The notes beneath the pieces are model-generated. The model made no database searches. It was not told where the DNA came from and was given only the letters and a program-made list of their open reading frames with translations. DNA of 64,000 nt. It comes from an uncultured Ferrovum sp. (GTDB taxonomy: Bacteria > Pseudomonadota > Gammaproteobacteria > Burkholderiales > Ferrovaceae). The DNA lies in contig CAIPTD010000161.1 of assembly GCA_903867885.1 (NCBI GenBank), forward strand, positions 1 through 64,000, in the 5' to 3' direction. Both the position numbers and the translations under genes were made by a program. Shown here in pieces: positions 57,366 to 64,000 of this stretch (positions are counted from its first letter, which is position 1; every line of letters starts with the position of its first letter).

Positions 57366-58487
57366 TTATGTTTCTTGTTGCAAATGAATAAAATCTAAAA
57401 GCTTAGAGGTGAGGCTGGGTTGCTGCTCTAAGCGAGCACTCCATTGTTCTGAATGAAGGGTGAGTGAGATGAGCATAGTGCTTACTTGCCTCCAAGCTTC
57501 TGATAGCTCTTTAGGTTCTCTTTGCACCCAGCATTGCCAAAGCTTACCAATGGCTTTTGCAGTTTCTATTTCCTTACAGCTTTCAAGATAGCGCTCTAAA
57601 AAGGCCGCCATTTTTACGAGATGCGCACCATCCTCTGTGGGATAGATGTCCCACAGAAAGGGCCTTCCAGCCCACTGTGCTCGGACAAAAGAGTCTTCAC
57701 CTCTTACCACATTGAAATCACAACTCCAAAGCACTTCATCAAACTGATCCTGAGTGAGCCAAGGCAGAAAAATAAAAGATGTCGCGTGGTCTGGGTGGGT
57801 GGCTATCCAGTCATAAGCACGATGCTGAATCAGCCCCTGAAATAGGTGGCACTCAGTTTTTTGGCCAGTTTCTTCATGGTGTTGCTCAAAGGCATCAAAA
57901 AGAGAATCTACTAGAGGATGGTCATAGCAAAAAATGCTGACCCTGATTGGCTTAACTTGATCCTCTCTCTCTTGCCGTTGCTTAGCTTTTATTTGAAAGC
58001 TTGTTCTTTGCTCTGATAAGTCTTTTTCGCGTAACAACCCTCCCGTTTTTTTCGAAAAACCTGGGAAGAAAAACCATCGGGTGATGGGAAGATGTGGGTG
58101 TGGGCTGGGTAGGGTATGACAGCCTTCCACCCAATCCTCAGCACTGAGATATTCCAGGTTTACCCAAAGCGAAGAAGGTTTGCGTTGCGTCATCCGTTCG
58201 GCAAAAACATTGGGTAGGTCACACCCAAATGTCTCGATCACCAAGTCTGCAGGTTGGGATTCGATTAAAATCTCTTCAAAATTACGGATCGAGATGAACC
58301 CAGTTTGAACAAGCGTTTCATCTTCGCTGTCACTCAGAACAAATGCAGAAAGCGTTTCCGGTTGATCAATCCAAAGACGCACGCATAATGCATGCTCTTT
58401 CGCCAATTGCCGCGATAAACGCCAACACACTCCTGCATCGCCCAGATTGTCGACTACCCGACATAACACATCCACTGTTTGTATCAT
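57366..58487 (-). CDS. earP: EF-P arginine rhamnosyltransferase EarP
   Basis: It transfers rhamnose from TDP-rhamnose to an arginine of elongation factor P, allowing rescue of ribosomes at polyproline. The start is ATG 58487; a TTG three codons earlier (58496) is possible. The length is 373 residues. VLCRVVDNLGDAGVCWRL carries the two catalytic-site Asp residues near the N-terminus. The C-terminal nucleotide-sugar site has RPFLWDIYPTEDGAHLVKM. The efp gene, often adjacent, is not in this window. Confidence 0.92.
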   Translation of the reverse strand: MIQTVDVLCRVVDNLGDAGVCWRLSRQLAKEHALCVRLWIDQPETLSAFVLSDSEDETLVQTGFISIRNFEEILIESQPADLVIETFGCDLPNVFAERMTQRKPSSLWVNLEYLSAEDWVEGCHTLPSPHPHLPITRWFFFPGFSKKTGGLLREKDLSEQRTSFQIKAKQRQEREDQVKPIRVSIFCYDHPLVDSLFDAFEQHHEETGQKTECHLFQGLIQHRAYDWIATHPDHATSFIFLPWLTQDQFDEVLWSCDFNVVRGEDSFVRAQWAGRPFLWDIYPTEDGAHLVKMAAFLERYLESCKEIETAKAIGKLWQCWVQREPKELSEAWRQVSTMLISLTLHSEQWSARLEQQPSLTSKLLDFIHLQQET

Positions 58488-58511
58488 GTCCCGCAAAACC
58501 TGCAGCGGTCG

Positions 58512-58910
58512 TTACAGCGCTTCAGCACCCGAGTGAGCGATGATGCCGTCTTGACTTGACTGCACACCAGATACGCCAATCGCGCCAACGAAGTGACCTT
58601 CGTGGACCAGGGGCACCCCTCCTTCGATGGGGGTGGCACCTGACAATTTCAACATCACAGTTCGCCCGCCAGAGATCGCGGATTCAAGAGCCTGAGTGGG
58701 CCTGCGAAAAGCAATGGCCGTCTTGGCTTTTTCAATTGAAACTGTCACCGAACCGCTTTGCACATCATCCATACGTTCAAAATAAACAAGATGCCCGCCG
58801 TCGTCGACGACTGAGATCACTACATTCCACTTATTCTCAATAGCAGTTTGATGAGCGGCTTTCGCAACCCGACGCGCATCTTCTAGGGTGATAGCATATT
58901 TTTGGCGCAT
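58512..58910 (-). CDS. GlcG/HbpS-family protein
   Basis: A 132-residue protein of the GlcG/HbpS fold: LEDARRVAKAAHQTAIENKW, VVDDGGHLVYFERMD, then SIEKAKTAIAFRRPT and the end GVSGVQSSQDGIIAHSGAEAL. HbpS binds heme in Streptomyces, but most GlcG-like proteins have no known ligand. It is 25 bases from earP and 36 bases from the MFS gene, all on the minus strand, so they may form one transcript. Confidence 0.88.
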   Translation of the reverse strand: MRQKYAITLEDARRVAKAAHQTAIENKWNVVISVVDDGGHLVYFERMDDVQSGSVTVSIEKAKTAIAFRRPTQALESAISGGRTVMLKLSGATPIEGGVPLVHEGHFVGAIGVSGVQSSQDGIIAHSGAEAL

Positions 58911-58945
58911 GATGATTTCCTTGGGTGAGTAATAAAAAAGTGAGT

Positions 58946-60217
58946 TTAAACGTGCTCTAAATGGGGCGTTTCACGGGCAAGTTGCAAGGTGACAAAAACA
59001 GCACTTGCTTGCAGCACTGCAACTCCCATCATCACCAGGCTAAAAGCCCCGGCATCCATGAATGGGCCAAAGACCAACGGGCCTATTGCCAGGCCAGAAT
59101 CCAGCCCGGAGTAAACAAACCCATACACTCTGCCCAGGCTGGCGCTCCCCAGACGTTGCGTGGCCGCTTGTCGCACCATTAAATCTCTCGATGGCCCGGT
59201 AAACCCAACTCCAAATCCCATCACAGCTAATAAAGGTAAAACCATAGATGTAAGGGGGGCCTGGCTGGCCAGTACACTCGCTGCAAGCGCTGCTGCACCA
59301 AGAGATAGCATCACGGTGCGATCGTGCTCGCGTCCCGGTTTTGCATAGAGCCCACCCGCTGCTGTACCCGCTGTGCTTCCAATTAAATATGCAGTGAGAC
59401 AAAACGCTGTTAAGGAAGGCCCCATTCCATATAGGTGCCCGAGCAGAGGGCTCACATAGTTTTGCAATACTCCAAAGGCAGCTGACGTAAGCAGAAAAAA
59501 TGTAAAACACATCCAGACGGCAGGTACCCTTAAGAACGAAGGTGTTTTATTGGTATTGGGGGGCTGACTTGCTCCGACCTGTTCATGATTTGTTTGGGTA
59601 TGTTTTAGGGATTGTGCTGAAGTTTGAATTGGAGAAGGTACTTCAATGAGGCCTCGTGTTTGAATCAAGACTAAGATCGTAGCCAACGCCAACAAAGCAG
59701 CTGAAAACGCTGCAGCACGCCATCCAAACGAACCCGCCATCACAGTCATGATCAAAGGAGCTAATACCCACCCAGCATTGCCTGAAAGTGCGTGTGCGGA
59801 AAATGCATGCCCTAGCCTGGCAGCAGAGACACGTCTGTTCAGAATGGTGTAATCCGCAGGATGGAAAATGCTATTTCCCAAACCAGCCAGTCCAGCACCT
59901 AGCATGAGCATGGGGTAATTCATTGCACATGCAATAAAAATAGCGGATCCGGCTAACATGGCTAAACCAAAGAACAGCACTTTGCTGGCTCCAAAGCGGT
60001 CAACTGCAAATCCTGCTAAAGCTTGACCTACTCCCGAGACCACAAAAAAGGTGGTCATCAGGGCCCCGGCCTGAGTGAAGTTCAGACCAAATTCCACCAT
60101 CAGCCATGGGAAAAGAGGTGGGAGAATGAGATGAAAAAAATGAGAGGTGCCATGGGCGAGCGCGACCACAGATAAAGTGGGATAGTCTTCGCGTGCATCA
60201 AGAGTTAATGTGTTCAT
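58946..60217 (-). CDS. MFS transporter, FsmR-like
   Basis: A 423-residue major facilitator with about twelve helices and a longer central loop (about 200-230). The start is ATG 60217; an adjacent TTG is possible. The motif AVDRFGASKVLFFG matches the loop 2-3 signature GxxxDRxGxRxxL, and PADYTILNRRVSAARLGHAF is also typical. FsmR (fosmidomycin-resistance) relatives lie in this group; the substrate is unknown. It is divergent from another MFS gene, separated by 76 bases. Confidence 0.85.
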   Translation of the reverse strand: MNTLTLDAREDYPTLSVVALAHGTSHFFHLILPPLFPWLMVEFGLNFTQAGALMTTFFVVSGVGQALAGFAVDRFGASKVLFFGLAMLAGSAIFIACAMNYPMLMLGAGLAGLGNSIFHPADYTILNRRVSAARLGHAFSAHALSGNAGWVLAPLIMTVMAGSFGWRAAAFSAALLALATILVLIQTRGLIEVPSPIQTSAQSLKHTQTNHEQVGASQPPNTNKTPSFLRVPAVWMCFTFFLLTSAAFGVLQNYVSPLLGHLYGMGPSLTAFCLTAYLIGSTAGTAAGGLYAKPGREHDRTVMLSLGAAALAASVLASQAPLTSMVLPLLAVMGFGVGFTGPSRDLMVRQAATQRLGSASLGRVYGFVYSGLDSGLAIGPLVFGPFMDAGAFSLVMMGVAVLQASAVFVTLQLARETPHLEHV

Positions 60218-60293
60218 CAACTGATTTTATCATTGCAGCGTTCAAACGGCTGATTCTCAACATTCGATGGAATGCCGCATAATAGATAACCTT

Positions 60294-61562
60294 ATGTCTT
60301 TCACCTCCGTAAATTCCGAAAATCCAATTTTTAAACCCAACCGTTCTGCAGCGGTTCGCTTTGTATTGGTCACTGTGTTCCTAGATGTATTGGGGATAGG
60401 CATCGCTATTCCTGTTCTTCCGGCTTTAGTTGGAGAACTTTCCGGTAACCGAGAACTTCAGGCTTGGTGGTACGGAATCCTGGGGGCATGTTATGGACTC
60501 ATGCAATTTAGCTGCGCACCTTTGCTAGGTGCTTTATCAGATCGATTTGGAAGACGCACTATCTTGCTCATTTCCAGTGCGGGTTTAGGATGTAATTATT
60601 TGATTTCAGGTTTAGCTGGAAACTTGCCCACACTTTTATTTGGACGAATGTTGGGTGGCGCAACAGGAGCAAGTATGTCGGTTGCAAGCGCCTATGTTGC
60701 CGATACAACTGCCCCAGAGGAGCGCACACGCTGGTTAGGGTTAATTGGTGCTTGTTTTGGGATGGGCTTTGTCTTTGGTCCCATGATCGGTGGCTTGTTG
60801 GGGGCGATTGATTTACGCCTACCCTTTTTTGTGGCAAGCGGTTTGGCGCTTCTGAATACCTGCTATGGCTATTTTGTCTTACCGGAAAGCTTAGCTCCAG
60901 AAAATCGCAGACCGATCTCGCTTTCTGCGCTCAATCCGTTCGCCGCCTTGCTGGGTCTTGGCAGTATGAAAAATATCAGCGGATTAGTGGTGGTCGTTTT
61001 ATTTGCTACCTTGGCCCAGCTTATTTTGCAAAGTACTTGGGCGCTGTATACCGCCTTTCGATTTGGTTGGGGTCCACGTAATACAGGTTTAACCTTATTC
61101 CTTGTGGGCTTTGTTGCCGTATCGGTTCAAGGAGGCTTGCTCACCCGTCTCACCGCTTGGCTAGGGGAAACTCGGCTTGTGTTGGTAGGGCTTTGCTCTG
61201 GCGTGATCGCTTTTACTTTATATGGATTGGCAACCAATGGAAGCGTGATGTATGTTGTCATCGTCGCTAATTTTATGGCCTATAGCGTATCCCCAACCCT
61301 TCAGAGTATTGTCTCGCGTTCAGTGCCTGCAGATCGCCAAGGGATGACCATGGGCTCATTGCAAGCCATCAGTAGCCTTATGTATGTCTTTGCGCCGTTG
61401 ATGGGGACCAGTCTATTGGCCCAAACCAGCCACTTGCCAAGTGATGACCCACGAGTAGGAGGCACATTCTTTTTGTGCGCGGTTTTTCAGTTGATTGCTT
61501 TGATCATGGCAGTTCGGTATTTCAAGCAACGTCCAATGATGAACAAGTCCCCTGGAAATTAA
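60294..61562 (+). CDS. MFS transporter, TetA-like
   Basis: A 422-residue efflux-type transporter starting at ATG 60294 (MSFTSVNSENPIFKPNR); an ATG nine codons earlier (60267) is possible. Twelve helices are visible. The MFS signature GALSDRFGRRTILLIS is intact, FLDVLGIGIAIPVLPALV is helix 1, and LFGRMLGGATGASMSVASAY (helix 4) matches tetracycline/multidrug exporters. Whether it pumps tetracycline cannot be inferred. No TetR-type regulator is next to it. Confidence 0.88.
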   Translation: MSFTSVNSENPIFKPNRSAAVRFVLVTVFLDVLGIGIAIPVLPALVGELSGNRELQAWWYGILGACYGLMQFSCAPLLGALSDRFGRRTILLISSAGLGCNYLISGLAGNLPTLLFGRMLGGATGASMSVASAYVADTTAPEERTRWLGLIGACFGMGFVFGPMIGGLLGAIDLRLPFFVASGLALLNTCYGYFVLPESLAPENRRPISLSALNPFAALLGLGSMKNISGLVVVVLFATLAQLILQSTWALYTAFRFGWGPRNTGLTLFLVGFVAVSVQGGLLTRLTAWLGETRLVLVGLCSGVIAFTLYGLATNGSVMYVVIVANFMAYSVSPTLQSIVSRSVPADRQGMTMGSLQAISSLMYVFAPLMGTSLLAQTSHLPSDDPRVGGTFFLCAVFQLIALIMAVRYFKQRPMMNKSPGN

Positions 61563-61624
61563 ATACCTAGCCCCATTCCCCAGTTTTTAGATGCAGAGAC
61601 TGGAACACAAAAACGTTGAAGAGC

Positions 61625-62425
61625 CTAGTCTATGGGCACTTCAATGATGGTTTTAATAGTCCAATGATCGGTAGCAGCAGTCAGTCCTCGCCCTATTCCC
61701 AGATTAAATACAAAAGGTTTTCGATCTACGTCCAAGGCTAGATAAACTGTATGAGCTTGATTGGAATAAGAATCAAAATGCGAGAATTGTCCTAGCTCAG
61801 CATAGTATTCAGTACCTACTGCAATTCCCTCTTTCACATCCCGCGCAATCTTAAACGAAGGACTGAAATCAGGCCCACCGGTTCTTTGTCCTGGTTTCAG
61901 GTTTTGTCCAATGACGGGGTTGAATGCAAACAACCATTCTAATTTTTTCCATCCTAATATGGGACGTGTTTCAAGACGATCTTGAGATTGTTCAAAGATT
62001 GACTTGACATGTGAAAGCTCAAAATTAATGCCATAGAAAAACGGGTCATCAGCTGTGGCTTTTTGACCAATATACTTCAAACGATACCGAAATCCTGAAA
62101 AGCGTTCATCGCCTGCAGGGGTGTGCTCCATTGGAATATAAATGCCCAACTCGAAATGTTCGGAAGCGGCATAAGAGAATTCCAAGGTAGATCGAATGCC
62201 ATGCGCAGGAACAATTTCCCCGGCGTAATCCGGGGTTCCACGTCCGGATGGGGTAGCGTTGACATGTAACTCCAATCCAAATTCACCGGGCGCATTAATC
62301 GCATCATCGTAGACCTGAATTTCATCGATCAGGACGGCATGCGCAGAAAACGAGGAAAGACATAAACTCACACAGGCTAAGACCCAAAAAACATCTTTTT
62401 TGGCAAAGCTTGGCAAGGTATTCAT
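61625..62425 (-). CDS. Exported outer-membrane beta-barrel protein
   Basis: A 266-residue protein with a signal peptide (about 1-30, cleaved after SAHA). The rest is amphipathic beta-strands, with VYDDAINAPGEFGLELHVN at the mature start, GIYIPMEHTP, FRYRLKYIGQKA and FNLGIGRGLTAATDHWTIK. The end is TIIEVPID rather than a terminal Phe. Function unknown. It follows the exported lactonase-like gene by ten bases and is likely in its operon. Confidence 0.76.
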   Translation of the reverse strand: MNTLPSFAKKDVFWVLACVSLCLSSFSAHAVLIDEIQVYDDAINAPGEFGLELHVNATPSGRGTPDYAGEIVPAHGIRSTLEFSYAASEHFELGIYIPMEHTPAGDERFSGFRYRLKYIGQKATADDPFFYGINFELSHVKSIFEQSQDRLETRPILGWKKLEWLFAFNPVIGQNLKPGQRTGGPDFSPSFKIARDVKEGIAVGTEYYAELGQFSHFDSYSNQAHTVYLALDVDRKPFVFNLGIGRGLTAATDHWTIKTIIEVPID

Positions 62426-62435
62426 GAATACACAA

Positions 62436-63305
62436 TCAATCTAAATAAGCCGGGAACTTAGGCATTACCGCAAAAGATTCGGGTGCATGCTGAATCACAA
62501 ACCGGGCTTGCGTATTTTTTACAATTTTTTCAATCCGATCCATTGAGGCCAGCGTATCTGCTCGATCTACATTGAACACCGGCATGCGTTTCATCGAACG
62601 GTTTTCGATGGTGTGATAGAGATCGCCTGATAACAACACATTTCCACTTTTCTTGAGTTTCACCCACAAGACCTTATGGCCAGGGGTGTGACCTGGGGCG
62701 GATAAAATCTTAACTGTGCCATCACCAAATACATCCAGGTCCCCATCAACTGATTCTGTTTTTACGGTTTTGTAGGCGGAAAATGAGTCGGGATTCACTC
62801 CAAAAGGGGTAGGGGTAGATAAGCCCCAATCCAGTTCGCGCTTGGACAACAGCCAAGTTGCACTCGTGAAAAGATTGGCATTACCAGTATGATCAAAATG
62901 GAGATGCGAAAAACTAACATACTGAATATCGCTGGGCGCAATATCAATTTCAGACAGTTGGCTGATCAGGGTTTTATCCAAATGCATGTGGAATGGACCG
63001 TTATCCACGCCTTCTTTTTTCTCTGCAAGGGCATCACCCAACCCGGTATCCCATAATAAGTTACCTTTGGGATGGCGAATCAAGTAGCAAGGAGCCATCA
63101 CTTTTCCAGGCTTGCCATCGTATTCGCCGGTATCAGAAAAAGGGGCCATATTGCTTACGTTCACTTCACCGCAGTTAATGGTGTAAATGCGGGGACTTTT
63201 GACAACTTCTTCTGCTTGAGCAGAGTGAATGAAGCTAATACCCATTAAAAAGGTCGGCATTAAGAATCTGATCAACCAGCGGGTGGGAATGGATTGTTGA
63301 ATCAT
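62436..63305 (-). CDS. Exported metallo-beta-lactamase-fold hydrolase, AHL-lactonase-like
   Basis: A 289-residue protein with a signal peptide (about 1-31, cleaved after AQA), so it is periplasmic or secreted. The HxHxDH zinc motif is intact (SHLHFDHTG), as are the downstream His (SAPGHTPGH), the bridging Asp (LLSGDLYHT) and a final His (FVIQHAPESF). The overall pattern resembles N-acyl-homoserine lactonases of the AttM/AiiA group, which open the lactone ring of quorum signals. Other lactones or esters are possible. No luxI/luxR genes are in the window. Confidence 0.82.
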   Translation of the reverse strand: MIQQSIPTRWLIRFLMPTFLMGISFIHSAQAEEVVKSPRIYTINCGEVNVSNMAPFSDTGEYDGKPGKVMAPCYLIRHPKGNLLWDTGLGDALAEKKEGVDNGPFHMHLDKTLISQLSEIDIAPSDIQYVSFSHLHFDHTGNANLFTSATWLLSKRELDWGLSTPTPFGVNPDSFSAYKTVKTESVDGDLDVFGDGTVKILSAPGHTPGHKVLWVKLKKSGNVLLSGDLYHTIENRSMKRMPVFNVDRADTLASMDRIEKIVKNTQARFVIQHAPESFAVMPKFPAYLD

Positions 63306-63374
63306 TTTGATCTCTCACTTAATAAAATTGCTTGTATGAATCACCCAGTTCATTGTCCGGAATTCAGGTGATCA

Positions 63375-64000
63375 TTACTCTGCTTGCATACCCAAGCGTT
63401 GCATCAAGCTTCGGTCTCGATCGGCTTCAGGGTTTGGGGTGGTGAGCAATTGTTCCCCATAAAAAATAGAGTTGGCCCCAGCCAAAAAGCATAGCGCTTG
63501 CACAGCATCACTCATATTCTCGCGCCCGGCAGAAAGACGCACCCGGCTCTTAGGCATGGTGATACGAGCAACAGCAATTGTTCTGACAAAATCTAAAGGA
63601 TCGAGTTCATCTTGTCCGTGCAGAGGTGTACCTTTAACTTGCACGAGCAGATTGATGGGGACGGATTCCGGGGCAGGATCAAGGTTGGCAAGTTGAGCGA
63701 TTAAGCCTGCTCGTTGTGAGGCGTTTTCACCCATGCCTACTATACCTCCACAACACACATTAATTCCCGCGGCTCTTACTGCAGTTAGGGTATCTAATCG
63801 ATCTTGATATTCACGCGTACTGATGATGTCACCATAGAATTCTGGTGCGCTATCTAGGTTGTGATTATAGAAATCCAATCCTGCCTGTTTGAGGCGTTCA
63901 GCTTGAGCGGGTTTCAACATCCCCAGTGTTGCGCAGGTTTCCATACCGAGTGCGCGCACACCTTCAATCATTGCAGCGATGGGTTCTAGGTCTTTATCCT
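63375..64000 (-). CDS. bioB: Biotin synthase (N-terminus cut by window edge)
   Basis: It inserts sulfur into dethiobiotin using a radical-SAM 4Fe-4S and a 2Fe-2S cluster. Only the C-terminal part, about 208 residues, is in the window; the radical-SAM CxxxCxxC lies beyond the edge. [25 protein letters not shown] (shown in part), [14 protein letters not shown] (cluster Cys region), [13 protein letters not shown] and SAGRENM (the Arg of the 2Fe-2S site) are all BioB signatures. It ends with [17 protein letters not shown]. Confidence 0.95.
   Translation of the reverse strand, partial: DKDLEPIAAMIEGVRALGMETCATLGMLKPAQAERLKQAGLDFYNHNLDSAPEFYGDIISTREYQDRLDTLTAVRAAGINVCCGGIVGMGENASQRAGLIAQLANLDPAPESVPINLLVQVKGTPLHGQDELDPLDFVRTIAVARITMPKSRVRLSAGRENMSDAVQALCFLAGANSIFYGEQLLTTPNPEADRDRSLMQRLGMQAE

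Overview
The window is a contiguous piece of a betaproteobacterial chromosome, most likely from order Burkholderiales. The markers are the ECF-sigma/DUF3619/DUF3106 cluster, the ilvIHC-psd-pssA-leuA order, rplU-rpmA-obg-proB, PP0621-ampD-nrdAB, EarP and an intracellular PHA depolymerase. Base composition looks close to 50% GC, lower than Burkholderia or Cupriavidus, so a lower-GC lineage (Polynucleobacter- or Limnobacter-like, for example) is plausible. The genus cannot be fixed from reading alone. Most of the window is ordinary core genome with dense, short-spaced genes. There is one tRNA. I saw no rRNA, CRISPR array, phage or intact insertion sequence.

Layout. 1-5 kb: mfd (cut by the left edge) and a class I fumarase. 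5-8.4 kb: acetyl-CoA synthetase and LptG. 8.3-10.2 kb: a tightly overlapping minus-strand operon of an ECF-like sigma factor that seems to start at CTG, a one-TM DUF3619 protein, an exported DUF3106 protein and an RDD membrane protein. 10.4-17 kb: branched-chain amino acid genes ilvI, ilvH and ilvC, with psd and pssA, then leuA behind a leucine-rich leader peptide. 17-22.5 kb: wrbA, yihY, a degenerate M28-like lipoprotein, proS, crcB. 22.5-24.4 kb: a Fur-box-linked cupredoxin and an outer-membrane barrel lacking a signal peptide, then a GC-rich TacA/TacT-type toxin-antitoxin pair. 24.6-28.3 kb: a DEAD-box helicase with an RG-rich tail, tRNA-Pro(CGG) and an OprB-type porin.

28.3-36 kb is the least ordinary stretch: an aldehyde dehydrogenase remnant, a histidine-rich small protein, nnrD, two paralogous two-TM proteins of unknown function (29.8 kb and 35.5 kb), a Crp/Fnr regulator, a small membrane protein, a histidine kinase/FixJ-type regulator pair, a MAPEG protein and a CysB-type regulator. 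36-43.7 kb: a TonB-dependent receptor, an SpoU-type methyltransferase, a low-molecular-weight phosphatase, a DUF455 protein, a second MAPEG protein followed by a structured intergenic element, a GST, a cupin and PhaZ.

43.7-57 kb is core again: ispB, rplU-rpmA-obg-proB, a DMT transporter, a PP0621-family protein, ampD, nrdAB behind a promoter overlapped by tandem NrdR boxes, and pntAB. 57-64 kb: earP, a GlcG/HbpS protein, two divergent MFS transporters, an exported lactonase-like metallo-hydrolase paired with an outer-membrane barrel, and bioB (cut by the right edge).

Functional themes are branched-chain amino acid and phospholipid synthesis, nucleotide reduction, NADPH supply, acetate and PHA use, and envelope maintenance. 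The best candidates for something undescribed are the sigma/DUF3619/DUF3106/RDD operon, the two-TM paralogue pair around the kinase/regulator cluster, and the exported lactonase plus barrel pair.
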